Source: Bacteroidia bacterium
Lineage (GTDB): Bacteria; Bacteroidota; Ignavibacteria; UBA10030
Direction of reading: 5' to 3'
DNA length: 64,000 nucleotides
NCBI GenBank assembly: GCA_022180565.1
Contig: BQML01000014.1
Coordinates: forward strand, 1-64,000
Below, piece by piece: positions 24,267 to 32,614 of this stretch. Position 1 is the first letter of the stretch, and each line of letters starts with the position of its first letter. A program made the translations under genes and the position numbers. Under the pieces are notes generated by a model, which saw only the letters and a list, made by a program, of their open reading frames with translations, was not told the origin of the DNA and ran no database searches.

Positions 24267-25037
24267 CTATTGCTGCTCCTGCAAAGACTCAGAAAGCTTC
24301 TTTCGATATCCTCTGCTGGCAGTCAGCCGTGTGCCGTTGGTCAGCGTCACCGCATACTCGCCGTTGAACGACGGTTGAATTTCTTTGATCCTGTCCACAT
24401 TCACGATCGCCGTTCGATGGATACGTACGAATTTCTCCCCTTCCAGTTTTCGTTCCATCTGCGCCATTGTTTCGCGCAACAAATGGTTGTCATGGCCGAC
24501 ATGCAGTTTGACGTAGTTCCCTGCCGATTCCACCCAGTCGATCTCATCAAACTTGAGGAAGAAAACGCGTCCGGACGATTTGACCAGAATCCGATCCGGA
24601 TGCCTCTTGTGTGACTCGATGTGTTCGAGCATCGAGAGCAATTTCTGGTTCACATTCGTGTTGTTCCGAAGGACCACTTCGGACTTGGCACGGATCAGTG
24701 CCCTTTCGAATCTCGTTTGATCGAAGGGTTTCAGCAAGTAGTCCAGCGCATGCACATCGAAGGCACGGACGGCATATTCGTCGTACGCCGTCACAAATAC
24801 GACAATCGGCATCTGATGCAGGTCGATGCTCTGCAGGACCTCGAAGCCGTCTCCTTCCGGCATTTGGACATCGAGGAAGATCAGATCGGGCGATTCACGG
24901 GTGATGGCTGCAATCGCCTCCTTGCCGGTGGCGCACTCGCCGATGATCTCAATATCAGGATCGCCCTCGAGCAGAGACAGAAGGCGTTCGCGCGCCAGCC
25001 GCTCATCGTCAATCACCAAAGTCCGGATTCTCAGCAT
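24267..25037 (-). CDS. LytTR-family response regulator
   Basis: 256 aa from the ATG at 25037 (MLRIRTLVIDDERLARERLL), chosen because a GGAGG lies six bases upstream; the frame is open further but that part is not family-like. Receiver domain residues 1-120 with DDE, phospho-acceptor in LIFLDVQMPEGDGF and Lys in LLKPFDQ. LytTR DNA-binding domain about residues 150-250 (DRILVKSSGRVFFLKFDEIDWVESAGNYVKLHV; FVRIHRTAIVNVDRIKEIQP). First gene of an RR-HK-TPR operon. A TTGTAAGAATTACAA palindrome lies 76 bp upstream and might be its own operator. Confidence 0.94.
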   Translation of the reverse strand: MLRIRTLVIDDERLARERLLSLLEGDPDIEIIGECATGKEAIAAITRESPDLIFLDVQMPEGDGFEVLQSIDLHQMPIVVFVTAYDEYAVRAFDVHALDYLLKPFDQTRFERALIRAKSEVVLRNNTNVNQKLLSMLEHIESHKRHPDRILVKSSGRVFFLKFDEIDWVESAGNYVKLHVGHDNHLLRETMAQMERKLEGEKFVRIHRTAIVNVDRIKEIQPSFNGEYAVTLTNGTRLTASRGYRKKLSESLQEQQ

Positions 25038-25112
25038 GGGACCTCCGACGTCTTTCTCCCTCCCCCAATCTAGAGATTTTCCCTTTCGTCCGAAACTCCT
25101 TCTCAAATCTCG

Positions 25113-25127
25113 TTGTAAGAATTACAA
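25113..25127. repeat. Palindrome TTGTAA-GAA-TTACAA upstream of the LytTR regulator gene
   Basis: Perfect 6-bp arms with a 3-bp centre, 76 bp before the regulator start codon. A sequence matching it at 13 of 15 bases lies at 13691-13705. Possible regulator site. Confidence 0.35.
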
Positions 25128-25201
25128 GGATGGATCGACATTTGCCCGGGACGAAATGCACAACAGGAATCTTCCTTCGAGAAATCATGGATTTGGGGCC
25201 A

Positions 25202-25252
25202 CCCACCTTTCCAAGGTTCTCATGTTTAACATATGAACCTTGGAAAGGTGGG
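25202..25252. repeat. Perfect 18-bp inverted repeat (hairpin)
   Basis: Arms 25202-25219 (CCCACCTTTCCAAGGTTC) and 25235-25252 are exact reverse complements, separated by 15 bp that can pair further internally (ATGTT/AACAT). It stands between the tRNA-Val gene and the LytTR regulator gene, both on the minus strand. No T-run follows on either side, so it is not a standard terminator. Confidence 0.75.
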
Positions 25253-25302
25253 CTACGGCATGTCAATTCTCCCGATTCTGGCCGGGAGAATCTACGACAG
25301 TG

Positions 25303-25377
25303 TGGACGCTACTGGGTTCGAACCAGTGACCTCCTGCTTGTAAGGCAGGCGCTCTGAACCAGCTGAGCTAAGCGTCC
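25303..25377 (-). tRNA. tRNA-Val (anticodon TAC)
   Basis: 75-nt cloverleaf on the minus strand: acceptor GGACGCT pairs with AGCGTCC, D-arm AGCTCAGCTGGT, anticodon stem CCTGC/GCAGG with loop CTTACAA (anticodon TAC), T-arm CTGGTTCGAACCCAG, discriminator A. No CCA is encoded. A TTGAAC-N17-TATATT promoter lies directly upstream. Confidence 0.95.
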
Positions 25378-25403
25378 AACCTTTGCGTCAACGACCGCAT
25401 TTC

Positions 25404-25432
25404 AATATACAAACGTCGGACGTTCCGTTCAA
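25404..25432 (-). promoter_or_regulatory. Promoter of tRNA-Val
   Basis: Minus strand TTGAAC (25427-25432), 17 bp, TATATT (25404-25409); transcription would start about 20 bases before the tRNA. It overlaps the last bases of batE by 4 bp. Confidence 0.55.
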
Positions 25433-26193
25433 ATCCCCTCAATCCGTTCACATGCATCGCTTCTGATCCAACCGACCTTTCCATCCGCCAGCGTTATTCT
25501 CACCCAATCCCCCACGACTTCACCCAGTTCGACCTTCAATCCCGCGTGGATGACGAACGTATCAACGCTCTGCTCGTCCGGTGAGGCCTTTGCCGTCACG
25601 ACGCTCTCAAGAATGATCGCGTCATTACGACTGGCGTTATCGTACATCTGCAGGCCATACAGCGTTCCGGAAACAAGAACCATTACCGCCGTGACAACCG
25701 AGAGGATCCGGAGGGGCCGTTCGTACGGAATTCGTCCCGCGATATTCAATACCGACAGGATCGTCCAGAGAAGCACCCAGCAGGCCAGGAGAACAACGGA
25801 AACGGTTGACGGAGGAACGGCTTCGGAGATACTGCGAAACCAACGCACAAGGAATAGCTCGGGGACAGCGTCAATGCGGTCTGGCGCGCGGAGGTTGGCA
25901 AGACGAAGATTGAACGCGATGTCGGGATCCCCGGGGTCCAGAATCCGGGCCCGTTCGTACGAAAGAATCGCCCGCGCGATATCGCCGACGCGGTAGTAGG
26001 CGTTGCCCAGATTGAAGTAAAGGGGGGCGCTTACATATCCCTGCTTAAGAATGCTTTCGTAGGCTCCGATGGCTTCGCGAAACCGCGCAGCGCGGTAGTG
26101 TTCGTTCCCCACCTCGAACACGTCCTCCGGCGTCTGCGCCACGGCGAAGGAACCAAGAAAGAGGAGCAACAGGAGGGTACGAACACCGGTCAT
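25429..26193 (-). CDS. batE: BatE-like TPR and SH3 domain protein
   Basis: 254 aa: signal peptide (MTGVRTLLLLLFLGSFAVAQ), two TPR units (ALYHYR-type repeats ARFREAIGAYESILKQGYVSAPLYFNLGNAYYRVGDIARAILSYERARIL), two transmembrane helices (about 130-150 and 163-183) and a C-terminal bacterial SH3-like domain (HAGLKVELGEVVGDWVRITLADGKVGWIRSDACERI). This is the layout of Bacteroides BatE. It overlaps the batD stop by 4 bp and ends the Bat operon, just before tRNA-Val. Confidence 0.85.
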   Translation of the reverse strand: MTGVRTLLLLLFLGSFAVAQTPEDVFEVGNEHYRAARFREAIGAYESILKQGYVSAPLYFNLGNAYYRVGDIARAILSYERARILDPGDPDIAFNLRLANLRAPDRIDAVPELFLVRWFRSISEAVPPSTVSVVLLACWVLLWTILSVLNIAGRIPYERPLRILSVVTAVMVLVSGTLYGLQMYDNASRNDAIILESVVTAKASPDEQSVDTFVIHAGLKVELGEVVGDWVRITLADGKVGWIRSDACERIEGI

Positions 26194-28004
26194 GATTTCC
26201 TCAGAAGGCTTTCGAGCTCGTCAATGGAGGCCGCGGCCGTCTCCAGAAGATCCGTTCTCCCTGCCTGTGTATCGCCGCCCGGAGCAAAACGCGCAAACTC
26301 TGCCTTCTCAAGACAGGCACGAAGCCGCCCGATAGCGTCCTCTGGCATTCGGTATCTCCGCAGAACTTCAGAAACCGAATCGAGAGTCAAGTCGGCCGCG
26401 GGGATCTGCAGACGATCGCTCAAATACCGATAGAGAGCCCGTGACACCTCCGCATGATAGGTCTCTGTGTTTCCTTGCACGAGGAGTTTTCGCGCGTGTT
26501 TCAGTCTCTTCGTTGCTTCACGTCCTGCCGCCCGCGCTCTTGTCAGCGACAAATTGCCCAAAAGGTGTTCGCGCCTCTTCCGATACGCATAGGACCCCGC
26601 AAAGAACAGAAGCGGAAGCCCGACCGCAACGGCGAGCAAACCCGCCGATGTCCCCCGTTCACTTACGCGTTCAAGTGTACCGAGCGAGAGTTTGAGAAAC
26701 CGGATATCCTCGCCCAGAAGCTTGATATCCTCCTTGGCTGCAGCTCCCGCGGTGACACCCGCGATCGGTTCCTTGCCCGGAGTGACCTTTAATGTGAAAC
26801 TCGGAGAACGGAGCGTGACATATGAGTTTCTCGCGAGATCGTAATACACAAACGTCACCGGCTCGATGATGCGTTCCCCGGGATTCCGAGGAATCATGAG
26901 AAACTCCGCCGTCTTCGTTCCCCGAATGACGTCTTGCGCGCGCGAGATGCTCTCACTGATCTTTGGATCGTACACTTCGAAATCGGCGGGAAACGTGGGT
27001 GAAGGAATTGAAATCAGTTTGACATTCCCGGTCCCGCTGATCGAGACGCGAAATGTGAGGGCATCTCCTGCCCTAAGCTCACGTTTATCGGGGGATGCAT
27101 CCAGCGTGAACTTGCCGATGCCACCGGTAAAGCCGGCGGGAGCAGGAGCGGGGAGCGGATCGACCGTGACGGTGAGGGAATTCGATGCAATGTCCACTTC
27201 CTGTGTTCGCATCCGGCTGAAGAACGGATCGTTGAAAATGTCGAACGGATCCGTGGGCCGTCGTCGGACCTGCACCGCGCACCGAACTTCGAGAGGGGTT
27301 ATCCGCAGTTTTCCCGGTTGGGCGGCAAACAGCGCGGTCTTCTTGATCGTCGCCACGCGGAACTGCTTTCCGTCGATCGTCTCCGTGGTGACTTCAGGTG
27401 TACCCTGTTGATCGAGATCCTCGGCCCAGAACCCTTCAAACGTGGGCGCTTTGGAGATCACGTAGTTGTCAATGTTCACACGTGTGTAGAGTTTGTGTGT
27501 TACAATAAATTGCTCACCTTGACGTACACGCTGTTTTTCGGCAAGAACCCGTATGAACAGGTTTTCTTTCAGGTCCACACCGAGCCCCTCATCCCCCGAG
27601 GTGTTGCCCCCCGGCCGGCCTTGAACCGCTTCGATCTCCACGGGTTCCGTCGAATAGCGCTTTCCCTCATGCTCCACGGAAGCCTGATTGATCACATACT
27701 TTCCGGGTTTCTGGATGGAGAGCACGTAAACGTAGGAGAGTGTGGACGTTGCACGTCCGTTGATCCATTGATACTGGGACGACTCCACAGGTCCGCTCAA
27801 CACAACAAATCCCTTGAAATCCGGCGGCGCAAAGTTTCGCAAGCGGATTGATTGTGTGCTCGTTGCGGTGAAACTCACCTGAAACTGTTGACCCACGGTA
27901 ACCTTGCGACTGTCGATCTGAGTCTCAAACGTCAGATCCTGGCCAAAGGCCGTCTTGATCAGCATTACAAGCACAAGATGTCCGATGCGGTTCATCTCTA
28001 CCAA
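26190..28004 (-). CDS. batD: BatD, aerotolerance membrane protein
   Basis: 604 aa. Signal peptide, then a long periplasmic part of Ig-like units (DLTFETQIDSRKVTVGQQFQVSFTATS; YVYVLSIQKPGKYVINQASVEHEGKRYSTEPVEIEA; LRAGDALTFRVSISGTGNVKLISIPSPTFPADFEVYDP), the classic BatD/Oxygen_tol pattern. One transmembrane helix near residue 455 (GLLAVAVGLPLLFFAGSYAY) is followed by a helical cytosolic domain of about 130 residues. Part of the moxR-bat operon, whose membrane complex of vWA proteins is linked to oxidative or envelope-stress tolerance. Overlaps batBC by 7 bp and batE by 4 bp. Confidence 0.92.
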   Translation of the reverse strand: MVEMNRIGHLVLVMLIKTAFGQDLTFETQIDSRKVTVGQQFQVSFTATSTQSIRLRNFAPPDFKGFVVLSGPVESSQYQWINGRATSTLSYVYVLSIQKPGKYVINQASVEHEGKRYSTEPVEIEAVQGRPGGNTSGDEGLGVDLKENLFIRVLAEKQRVRQGEQFIVTHKLYTRVNIDNYVISKAPTFEGFWAEDLDQQGTPEVTTETIDGKQFRVATIKKTALFAAQPGKLRITPLEVRCAVQVRRRPTDPFDIFNDPFFSRMRTQEVDIASNSLTVTVDPLPAPAPAGFTGGIGKFTLDASPDKRELRAGDALTFRVSISGTGNVKLISIPSPTFPADFEVYDPKISESISRAQDVIRGTKTAEFLMIPRNPGERIIEPVTFVYYDLARNSYVTLRSPSFTLKVTPGKEPIAGVTAGAAAKEDIKLLGEDIRFLKLSLGTLERVSERGTSAGLLAVAVGLPLLFFAGSYAYRKRREHLLGNLSLTRARAAGREATKRLKHARKLLVQGNTETYHAEVSRALYRYLSDRLQIPAADLTLDSVSEVLRRYRMPEDAIGRLRACLEKAEFARFAPGGDTQAGRTDLLETAAASIDELESLLRKS

Positions 28005-29752
28005 TCTTTGTCTGTTCTGATTCTCGAACCTTCCCGTTTCCGCAACTGTTTCTGAATCTCCTTCTCACTGTTCTTCAAAGCTTCGAGGATCCTTTCAGCC
28101 TGCTCCTTGGGAATCGTCTGCCTCGCCTGTTGTTGCTGCTGTTGCTGGGGTGGACGATCCTCTTGTTGCTGACTCTGTGAGGGCTGTTGATCCTGCTTCT
28201 GTTGCTTGTTCTGCTGTTGATCGTTCTGCTGTTCCTGCTTCTGATCTTTCTGATTCTGGTTCTGCTTCTGCTGCTCCTGCTTTTGCTGTTGTTGTTGCTG
28301 TGCCTGCTTTTTCTGTTTTGCCAGTTCCAGATTGAAGCGTGCGTCCCTATCGTTCGGGTTCAACCGGAGGGCCTGCTTGTATGCCTCAATGCTCTCATCG
28401 AGCTTTTGGGACTGATACAGAGCATTGCCCATGTTGTAGTATGCTTTCGACGCACTGAGCGGGTCCTTGGTGATCGCAGCGTATTCGCTGAATGCCTGGC
28501 CGGCCTCGTCATATCGCTGTTGCTTGTAGTACGCATTACCGGCATTAAACCGTCCGATTTCCGAATCAGGATACTTCTCAAGCGCCTTCTTGTATTGAGT
28601 TTCCGCCTCCGCATAATTCTCCCGCCTGTAGGCGTCATTGCCGTTGCTGATCAGAGACCGGTGAGTTTGCCCATAGAGCGACGACGGAAGAACAACCAGA
28701 GTGGCCAACACGGTGGTCGCAGGAATCAGGCGCCGAAGGATACGCAAGAACGCCCCGCGGCGTTCTGAGAGAAGAAAATCCAAAATAAGGAACATGATTG
28801 CCAACGCCAGCGGATATTGGTACATACTCTCGTATCCCGTCACCTGCTTGGCCTCGAACTGGACCCGTTCCAGGGCAAGGAGTTCTTCGTAAATCTCATC
28901 GATTTCATTTCCGCCGCTGGTTGCCCGGCGGTACGATCCACCCGTCATTGCCGCAAGCCGCTGAAGCGTTGTTTCTTCAAGCTTCGTCAACACAATGCCG
29001 CCGTTCCGATCACGTTTGTAATCCACCCTGTTCCCCGCGCCGTCGTAGATCGGAATAGGACTGCCGGTTGGCGTCCCCATTCCTACCGTAAACACCTTGA
29101 CGCCGGCAGAACTTGCCTTTGTCATCGCGTCCTCGAGATTCCCTTCGGTATTCTCCCCGTCACTCACAACGATGATTGCTTTTTCCGTCGGGAGATCCTC
29201 CGGAAAGGATTTCAGCGCCAGTTCGATGGCGCTTGCGATCATCGTGCCCGGGGTCGGCACCGCATCGACGTCAACAGCCGAAATAAACAGATCGGCCGCG
29301 GAATAGTCTGACGTAAGCGGAAACTGCACAAAAGCATCTCCGGCAAACACGATAAGCCCCACGCGATCGCCCTTGAGCTTGCTCAGGAGGGCAGAGACAT
29401 CGCGCTTGGCCTTCTCGAGGCGGTTGGGACGGATATCCTCGGCCTTCATACTCAACGAGACATCGAGAGCAATAAACAGATCAATGCCTTCCCGCTTGAC
29501 CTCTTCGAGGCGTGTGCCGACCTGGGGGTTCGCCGCGGAGAGAATCACGAGTGCCAAGCCGCAAAGGAGCGCGCTGTTCTTGATTGCCCGCTTGGTACCG
29601 CTTACGTCCGGAGACAGCTCCTTCAGCAAACGAAGAGACGCGAACGCCGCAAGCAGACGCTTCTGATAGAGATGCAGGAGCAACAGCCCTCCTGCCAGAA
29701 GGGGCACTGCCAGCAGGAGCCACAGGAGATCGGGATGTTGAAACCGAAGCAT
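27998..29752 (-). CDS. BatB-BatC fusion: vWA membrane protein with TPR and Q-rich tail
   Basis: 584 aa from the ATG at 29752 (MLRFQHPDLLWLLL), 5 bp after the batA stop. Residues about 1-70: two TM helices. Residues about 85-290: von Willebrand A domain with MIDAS motif DVSLSMK and TSDYS. A third TM near 315-335 and a fourth near 350-370 follow. Residues about 380-475: TPRs (ENYAEAETQYKKALEKYP; DESIEAYKQALRLNPNDRDARFNLELAK). Residues about 480-545 are almost pure Gln/Lys/Asn/Glu/Pro. In Bacteroides BatB and BatC are separate genes; here they are one frame. The low-complexity tail produces leucine- and valine-rich open frames on the opposite strand that are not genes. Confidence 0.9.
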   Translation of the reverse strand: MLRFQHPDLLWLLLAVPLLAGGLLLLHLYQKRLLAAFASLRLLKELSPDVSGTKRAIKNSALLCGLALVILSAANPQVGTRLEEVKREGIDLFIALDVSLSMKAEDIRPNRLEKAKRDVSALLSKLKGDRVGLIVFAGDAFVQFPLTSDYSAADLFISAVDVDAVPTPGTMIASAIELALKSFPEDLPTEKAIIVVSDGENTEGNLEDAMTKASSAGVKVFTVGMGTPTGSPIPIYDGAGNRVDYKRDRNGGIVLTKLEETTLQRLAAMTGGSYRRATSGGNEIDEIYEELLALERVQFEAKQVTGYESMYQYPLALAIMFLILDFLLSERRGAFLRILRRLIPATTVLATLVVLPSSLYGQTHRSLISNGNDAYRRENYAEAETQYKKALEKYPDSEIGRFNAGNAYYKQQRYDEAGQAFSEYAAITKDPLSASKAYYNMGNALYQSQKLDESIEAYKQALRLNPNDRDARFNLELAKQKKQAQQQQQQKQEQQKQNQNQKDQKQEQQNDQQQNKQQKQDQQPSQSQQQEDRPPQQQQQQQARQTIPKEQAERILEALKNSEKEIQKQLRKREGSRIRTDKDW

Positions 29753-29757
29753 CGTCT

Positions 29758-30762
29758 CTAAGGAGCCTTTCTGATGACGAAATGGGCAAGGATCAATTCG
29801 AGTCCAAGTAGGATCATCCCCAACGTCAACCAACCCGGAAAGAGATCCGTCGTCTTTCGGTACGCCGTCACCTCGATCTTCGTCCTTTCCAGCTTATCGA
29901 TCTCGCGATAAATTGACGCGAGCTTCGCATTGTCCGTCGCCCGGAAGTACTTTCCCCCCGTCATCGATGCCACGGTCTCGAGGGTCTTCTCATCGAGATC
30001 CACCGGTACCATCTGCCTCCTGACACCAAAGGGGGTTTGAACGGGGTAGGGAGCAGTACCACGCGCCCCTACGCCGACGGTGTACGTTCTGATCCCAAAG
30101 GTGGCGGCAATCTTCGCCGCCGTCAACGGATCGATCTCCCCACGATTGTTGACACCGTCCGTGAGCAGAATAATCACCTTGCTTTTTGCCTTGCTGTCTT
30201 TCACACGATTAACGGCGTTGGCCAGGGCCAGGCCAATGGCGGTTCCATCCGCAATCATTCCATTCTTGACCTCGTGCAGAAGTTTGATCAGTACAGGATA
30301 GTCCGTGGTCAGTGGACATTGGGTGAAACTCTCAGCTGAAAAGATGACGAGACCGATCCGGTCGTTGGACCTTCCGGCGATGAAGTCTTCCGCCACTTGC
30401 TTGGCCGCCACGAGCCGGTTCGGGGTAAAATCCTCCGCCAGCATACTGCCGGAAATATCAAGCACGAGCACAATATCGATGCCTTCGGTGGAAACACTCT
30501 CTGTGCTGGAGACCGACTGCGGACGCGCAAGGGCAATAATAAGCACCGCCGTCATCGCCAGCCGGAGAGCAAGCGGAGCGTGACGGATTCGTTCACGAAG
30601 GGTTTGAGGAACGGTCTGAAAATTCCCGATCGTGGAGAAGCGGATGGAGGTGACCATCCGCTCCTTCCGCCTCCACCAGAAGATGCCGGCGGCCGGCACC
30701 AGAAGGAGAAGCCAGAGAAATTCCGGATTGGCAAACGTGTCACCGATCGACGGCACGGCCAT
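29758..30762 (-). CDS. batA: BatA, vWA-domain membrane protein
   Basis: 334 aa from the ATG at 30762 (MAVPSIGDTFANPEFLWLLL), which overlaps the previous gene by 23 bp. Two N-terminal TM helices, vWA domain with intact MIDAS DISGSML, TTDYP and LTDGVNN, then a C-terminal TM helix (LFPGWLTLGMILLGLELILAHFVI). Partner of BatB in the aerotolerance complex. A GGAGG is immediately next to the ATG, too close for ideal initiation, so translational coupling with the upstream gene is likely. Confidence 0.92.
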   Translation of the reverse strand: MAVPSIGDTFANPEFLWLLLLVPAAGIFWWRRKERMVTSIRFSTIGNFQTVPQTLRERIRHAPLALRLAMTAVLIIALARPQSVSSTESVSTEGIDIVLVLDISGSMLAEDFTPNRLVAAKQVAEDFIAGRSNDRIGLVIFSAESFTQCPLTTDYPVLIKLLHEVKNGMIADGTAIGLALANAVNRVKDSKAKSKVIILLTDGVNNRGEIDPLTAAKIAATFGIRTYTVGVGARGTAPYPVQTPFGVRRQMVPVDLDEKTLETVASMTGGKYFRATDNAKLASIYREIDKLERTKIEVTAYRKTTDLFPGWLTLGMILLGLELILAHFVIRKAP

Positions 30763-31699
30763 CCTCCACAACCAACGGGCGCGGAATAAGGGCACGGACA
30801 ATCCCGTACGCCATCTGCAATTCCGCTTCATTCTCTGCCATCGAAGGCTCGTATTTGGCAAACTTCACCAGATCCGAGGTCAGGAGAAACCTGTCGACTT
30901 CCTTCAACACTCCCCCGGCTTCGGGCACCATTTTCAAACTTTGAACAATTTCGTCACTGGTCATTTCGAGCGCAGGAACACCGAACCTGTCCTCGAAGAA
31001 GCGCCTCACAATCTCGCTGACTTTGGAGTAGTACTCCTTCACCCTCCCCTGTTGCCACAACCTCATTGCCTCCAGTGCTTTGAGAGCCATCAGGGCTCGT
31101 TCGTGGGCCGGAACAGCAGACTCGGCGGGAACAGGCTCCTGATCCCGGTTCTTCCGAAACCGTCGATACAACAGGTATCCGCCTGCCGCGAGAGCGAGCA
31201 GCACGAGGAACAGCAAATACGGAACGAGGTCTTCGAACCGCCACGGCGCATCCAACGGCGGCTTGACATCCTTCAATTGAGGATCATCCCCCAGATCGAC
31301 CGTTCCAATCGAAAGCGGGATCGGATTTGTAAACGCAGTTTGAACAGAACTGTCCGTGGTGTTCAGAAAATGAATCGCGAGAGATGGAATGCTGACTGCG
31401 CCGGTATCGAATGTTGTCAGTCTGACCACCCATGAACGGTGCTTTCGTCCACCGGATTCAGATGAATCCCTGGATTGCATCCTGAGCACCTCGAACGGTC
31501 CGAGAGTATCGCCGGGGACAGGGCCGAGCGCCTGGAGGTGTGGCGCCGTTTCTGCTGAAACGACAACGTGAATCCAGTCACCGATCAAATACGACGTGGA
31601 GTCAACAGACGCGCTCACACGCACATCCTGCGCCGGCGCAAGGATCGTGCACAAAACAGAGAGGAAAGGCATGAAGAGAGAGCGCCTCACTGCTACCAT
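30740..31699 (-). CDS. Bat-operon membrane protein, DUF4381-like
   Basis: 319 aa. Signal peptide ending APAQ, a periplasmic BatD-like Ig unit of about 130 residues (VRVSASVDSTSYLIGDWIHVVVSAET), one TM helix (LVPYLLFLVLLALAAGGYLLY, about 160-180) and a cytosolic helical domain (KEYYSKVSEIVRRFFEDRFGVPALEMTSDEIVQSL) like that at the end of BatD. The gene between DUF58 and batA in bat operons of many bacteria has this layout. It overlaps DUF58 by 7 bp and batA by 23 bp. Confidence 0.8.
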   Translation of the reverse strand: MVAVRRSLFMPFLSVLCTILAPAQDVRVSASVDSTSYLIGDWIHVVVSAETAPHLQALGPVPGDTLGPFEVLRMQSRDSSESGGRKHRSWVVRLTTFDTGAVSIPSLAIHFLNTTDSSVQTAFTNPIPLSIGTVDLGDDPQLKDVKPPLDAPWRFEDLVPYLLFLVLLALAAGGYLLYRRFRKNRDQEPVPAESAVPAHERALMALKALEAMRLWQQGRVKEYYSKVSEIVRRFFEDRFGVPALEMTSDEIVQSLKMVPEAGGVLKEVDRFLLTSDLVKFAKYEPSMAENEAELQMAYGIVRALIPRPLVVEDGRAVDR

Positions 31700-32568
31700 C
31701 GGCGCTCTCTCCTCTGGAAGAAATCAGTGAGTGGTTTCATGTACGAACGGTCAATGGGGATCTCCACGGCATCCAGTCTGGATTTGCGAAAGATCGATTG
31801 GCGTCGGCTGTATGCAGAAGCCCATGATGTGGCATGGGCATGGCGCACGGCAGAATTCAGCGTGTCCACCCAGCGTTCCTGTCCGGTCTCGGCATCATGA
31901 AATGCAACAAGCCCAACGGGCGGGAGTTCGCGCTCGCGCGGATCGATAAGGACTATCCCCACGAGATCGTGGCGCTTGCCGGCAATCCGCAATGCCTGTT
32001 CGTATTCAGTATCAGCAAAGTCCGATATCAGAAACACGATCGCCCGCTTCTTTTGGACACGATTCAAGTATTCCAGCGCCGCGGAGAGGCTTGTTCGGGG
32101 GCTTTGCGGGGCAAAGGAGAGAAGCTCGCGCACAATACGCAGCGCATGGATGCGGCCCTTGCGGGGCGGAATAAACCTCTCGATCTGGTCGGTAAACAGC
32201 AGGGCACCGACCTTATCGTTGTTCTTCATGGCCGAAAAGGCAAGGATCGCGCTGAGCTCAACAGCAATGTCGCGTTTGAATGACGATTGCGAACCGAAGA
32301 ACTGGGAGCCGCTCAGGTCCACGAGGAGAAGCACTGTCAATTCTCTCTCTTCCTCAAAGACCTTTACAAAAGGATGGTTCAATCGTGCCGTGACGTTCCA
32401 GTCTATCGTCCGGATCTCATCCCCCGGCTGGTATTCCCGAACTTCGGAGAATTCCATGCCCCGGCCTTTGAACACTGAATGGTATTCACCGGAAAACACC
32501 TGGTTCACGACGCCGCGTGTGCGAATTTCCAGTTGGCGGACTTTTTTCAGAAGTTCCTTGGTTTCCAT
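31693..32568 (-). CDS. DUF58 protein of the MoxR/Bat operon
   Basis: 291 aa, cytosolic. Conserved start (LEIRTRGVVNQVFSGEYHSVFKGRGMEFSEVREYQPGDEIRTIDWNVTARLNHPFVKVFEEERELTVLLLVDLSGS) defines DUF58; the central DLSGSQFFGSQ resembles a vWA MIDAS, and LFLTDQIERFIPPRKGR follows. It usually works with a MoxR ATPase, whose gene is 46 bp upstream. Ends with overlap into the next bat gene. Confidence 0.93.
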   Translation of the reverse strand: METKELLKKVRQLEIRTRGVVNQVFSGEYHSVFKGRGMEFSEVREYQPGDEIRTIDWNVTARLNHPFVKVFEEERELTVLLLVDLSGSQFFGSQSSFKRDIAVELSAILAFSAMKNNDKVGALLFTDQIERFIPPRKGRIHALRIVRELLSFAPQSPRTSLSAALEYLNRVQKKRAIVFLISDFADTEYEQALRIAGKRHDLVGIVLIDPRERELPPVGLVAFHDAETGQERWVDTLNSAVRHAHATSWASAYSRRQSIFRKSRLDAVEIPIDRSYMKPLTDFFQRRERRW

Positions 32569-32614
32569 TCGATGCCACGAATGATGAGTTCTCTTTGGCA
32601 GGGGGACGGGGACA

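Noticed and set aside
28120-28320. Tandem CTG/TTG-like repeats resembling a microsatellite or CRISPR
   Set aside because: Units are irregular and encode the Gln-rich protein tail; no spacers or conserved repeats.
28187-28768. Leu/Val-rich plus-strand frame that looks like a membrane protein
   Set aside because: It is the reverse of the CAG/CAA-rich tail of the BatB-BatC gene.
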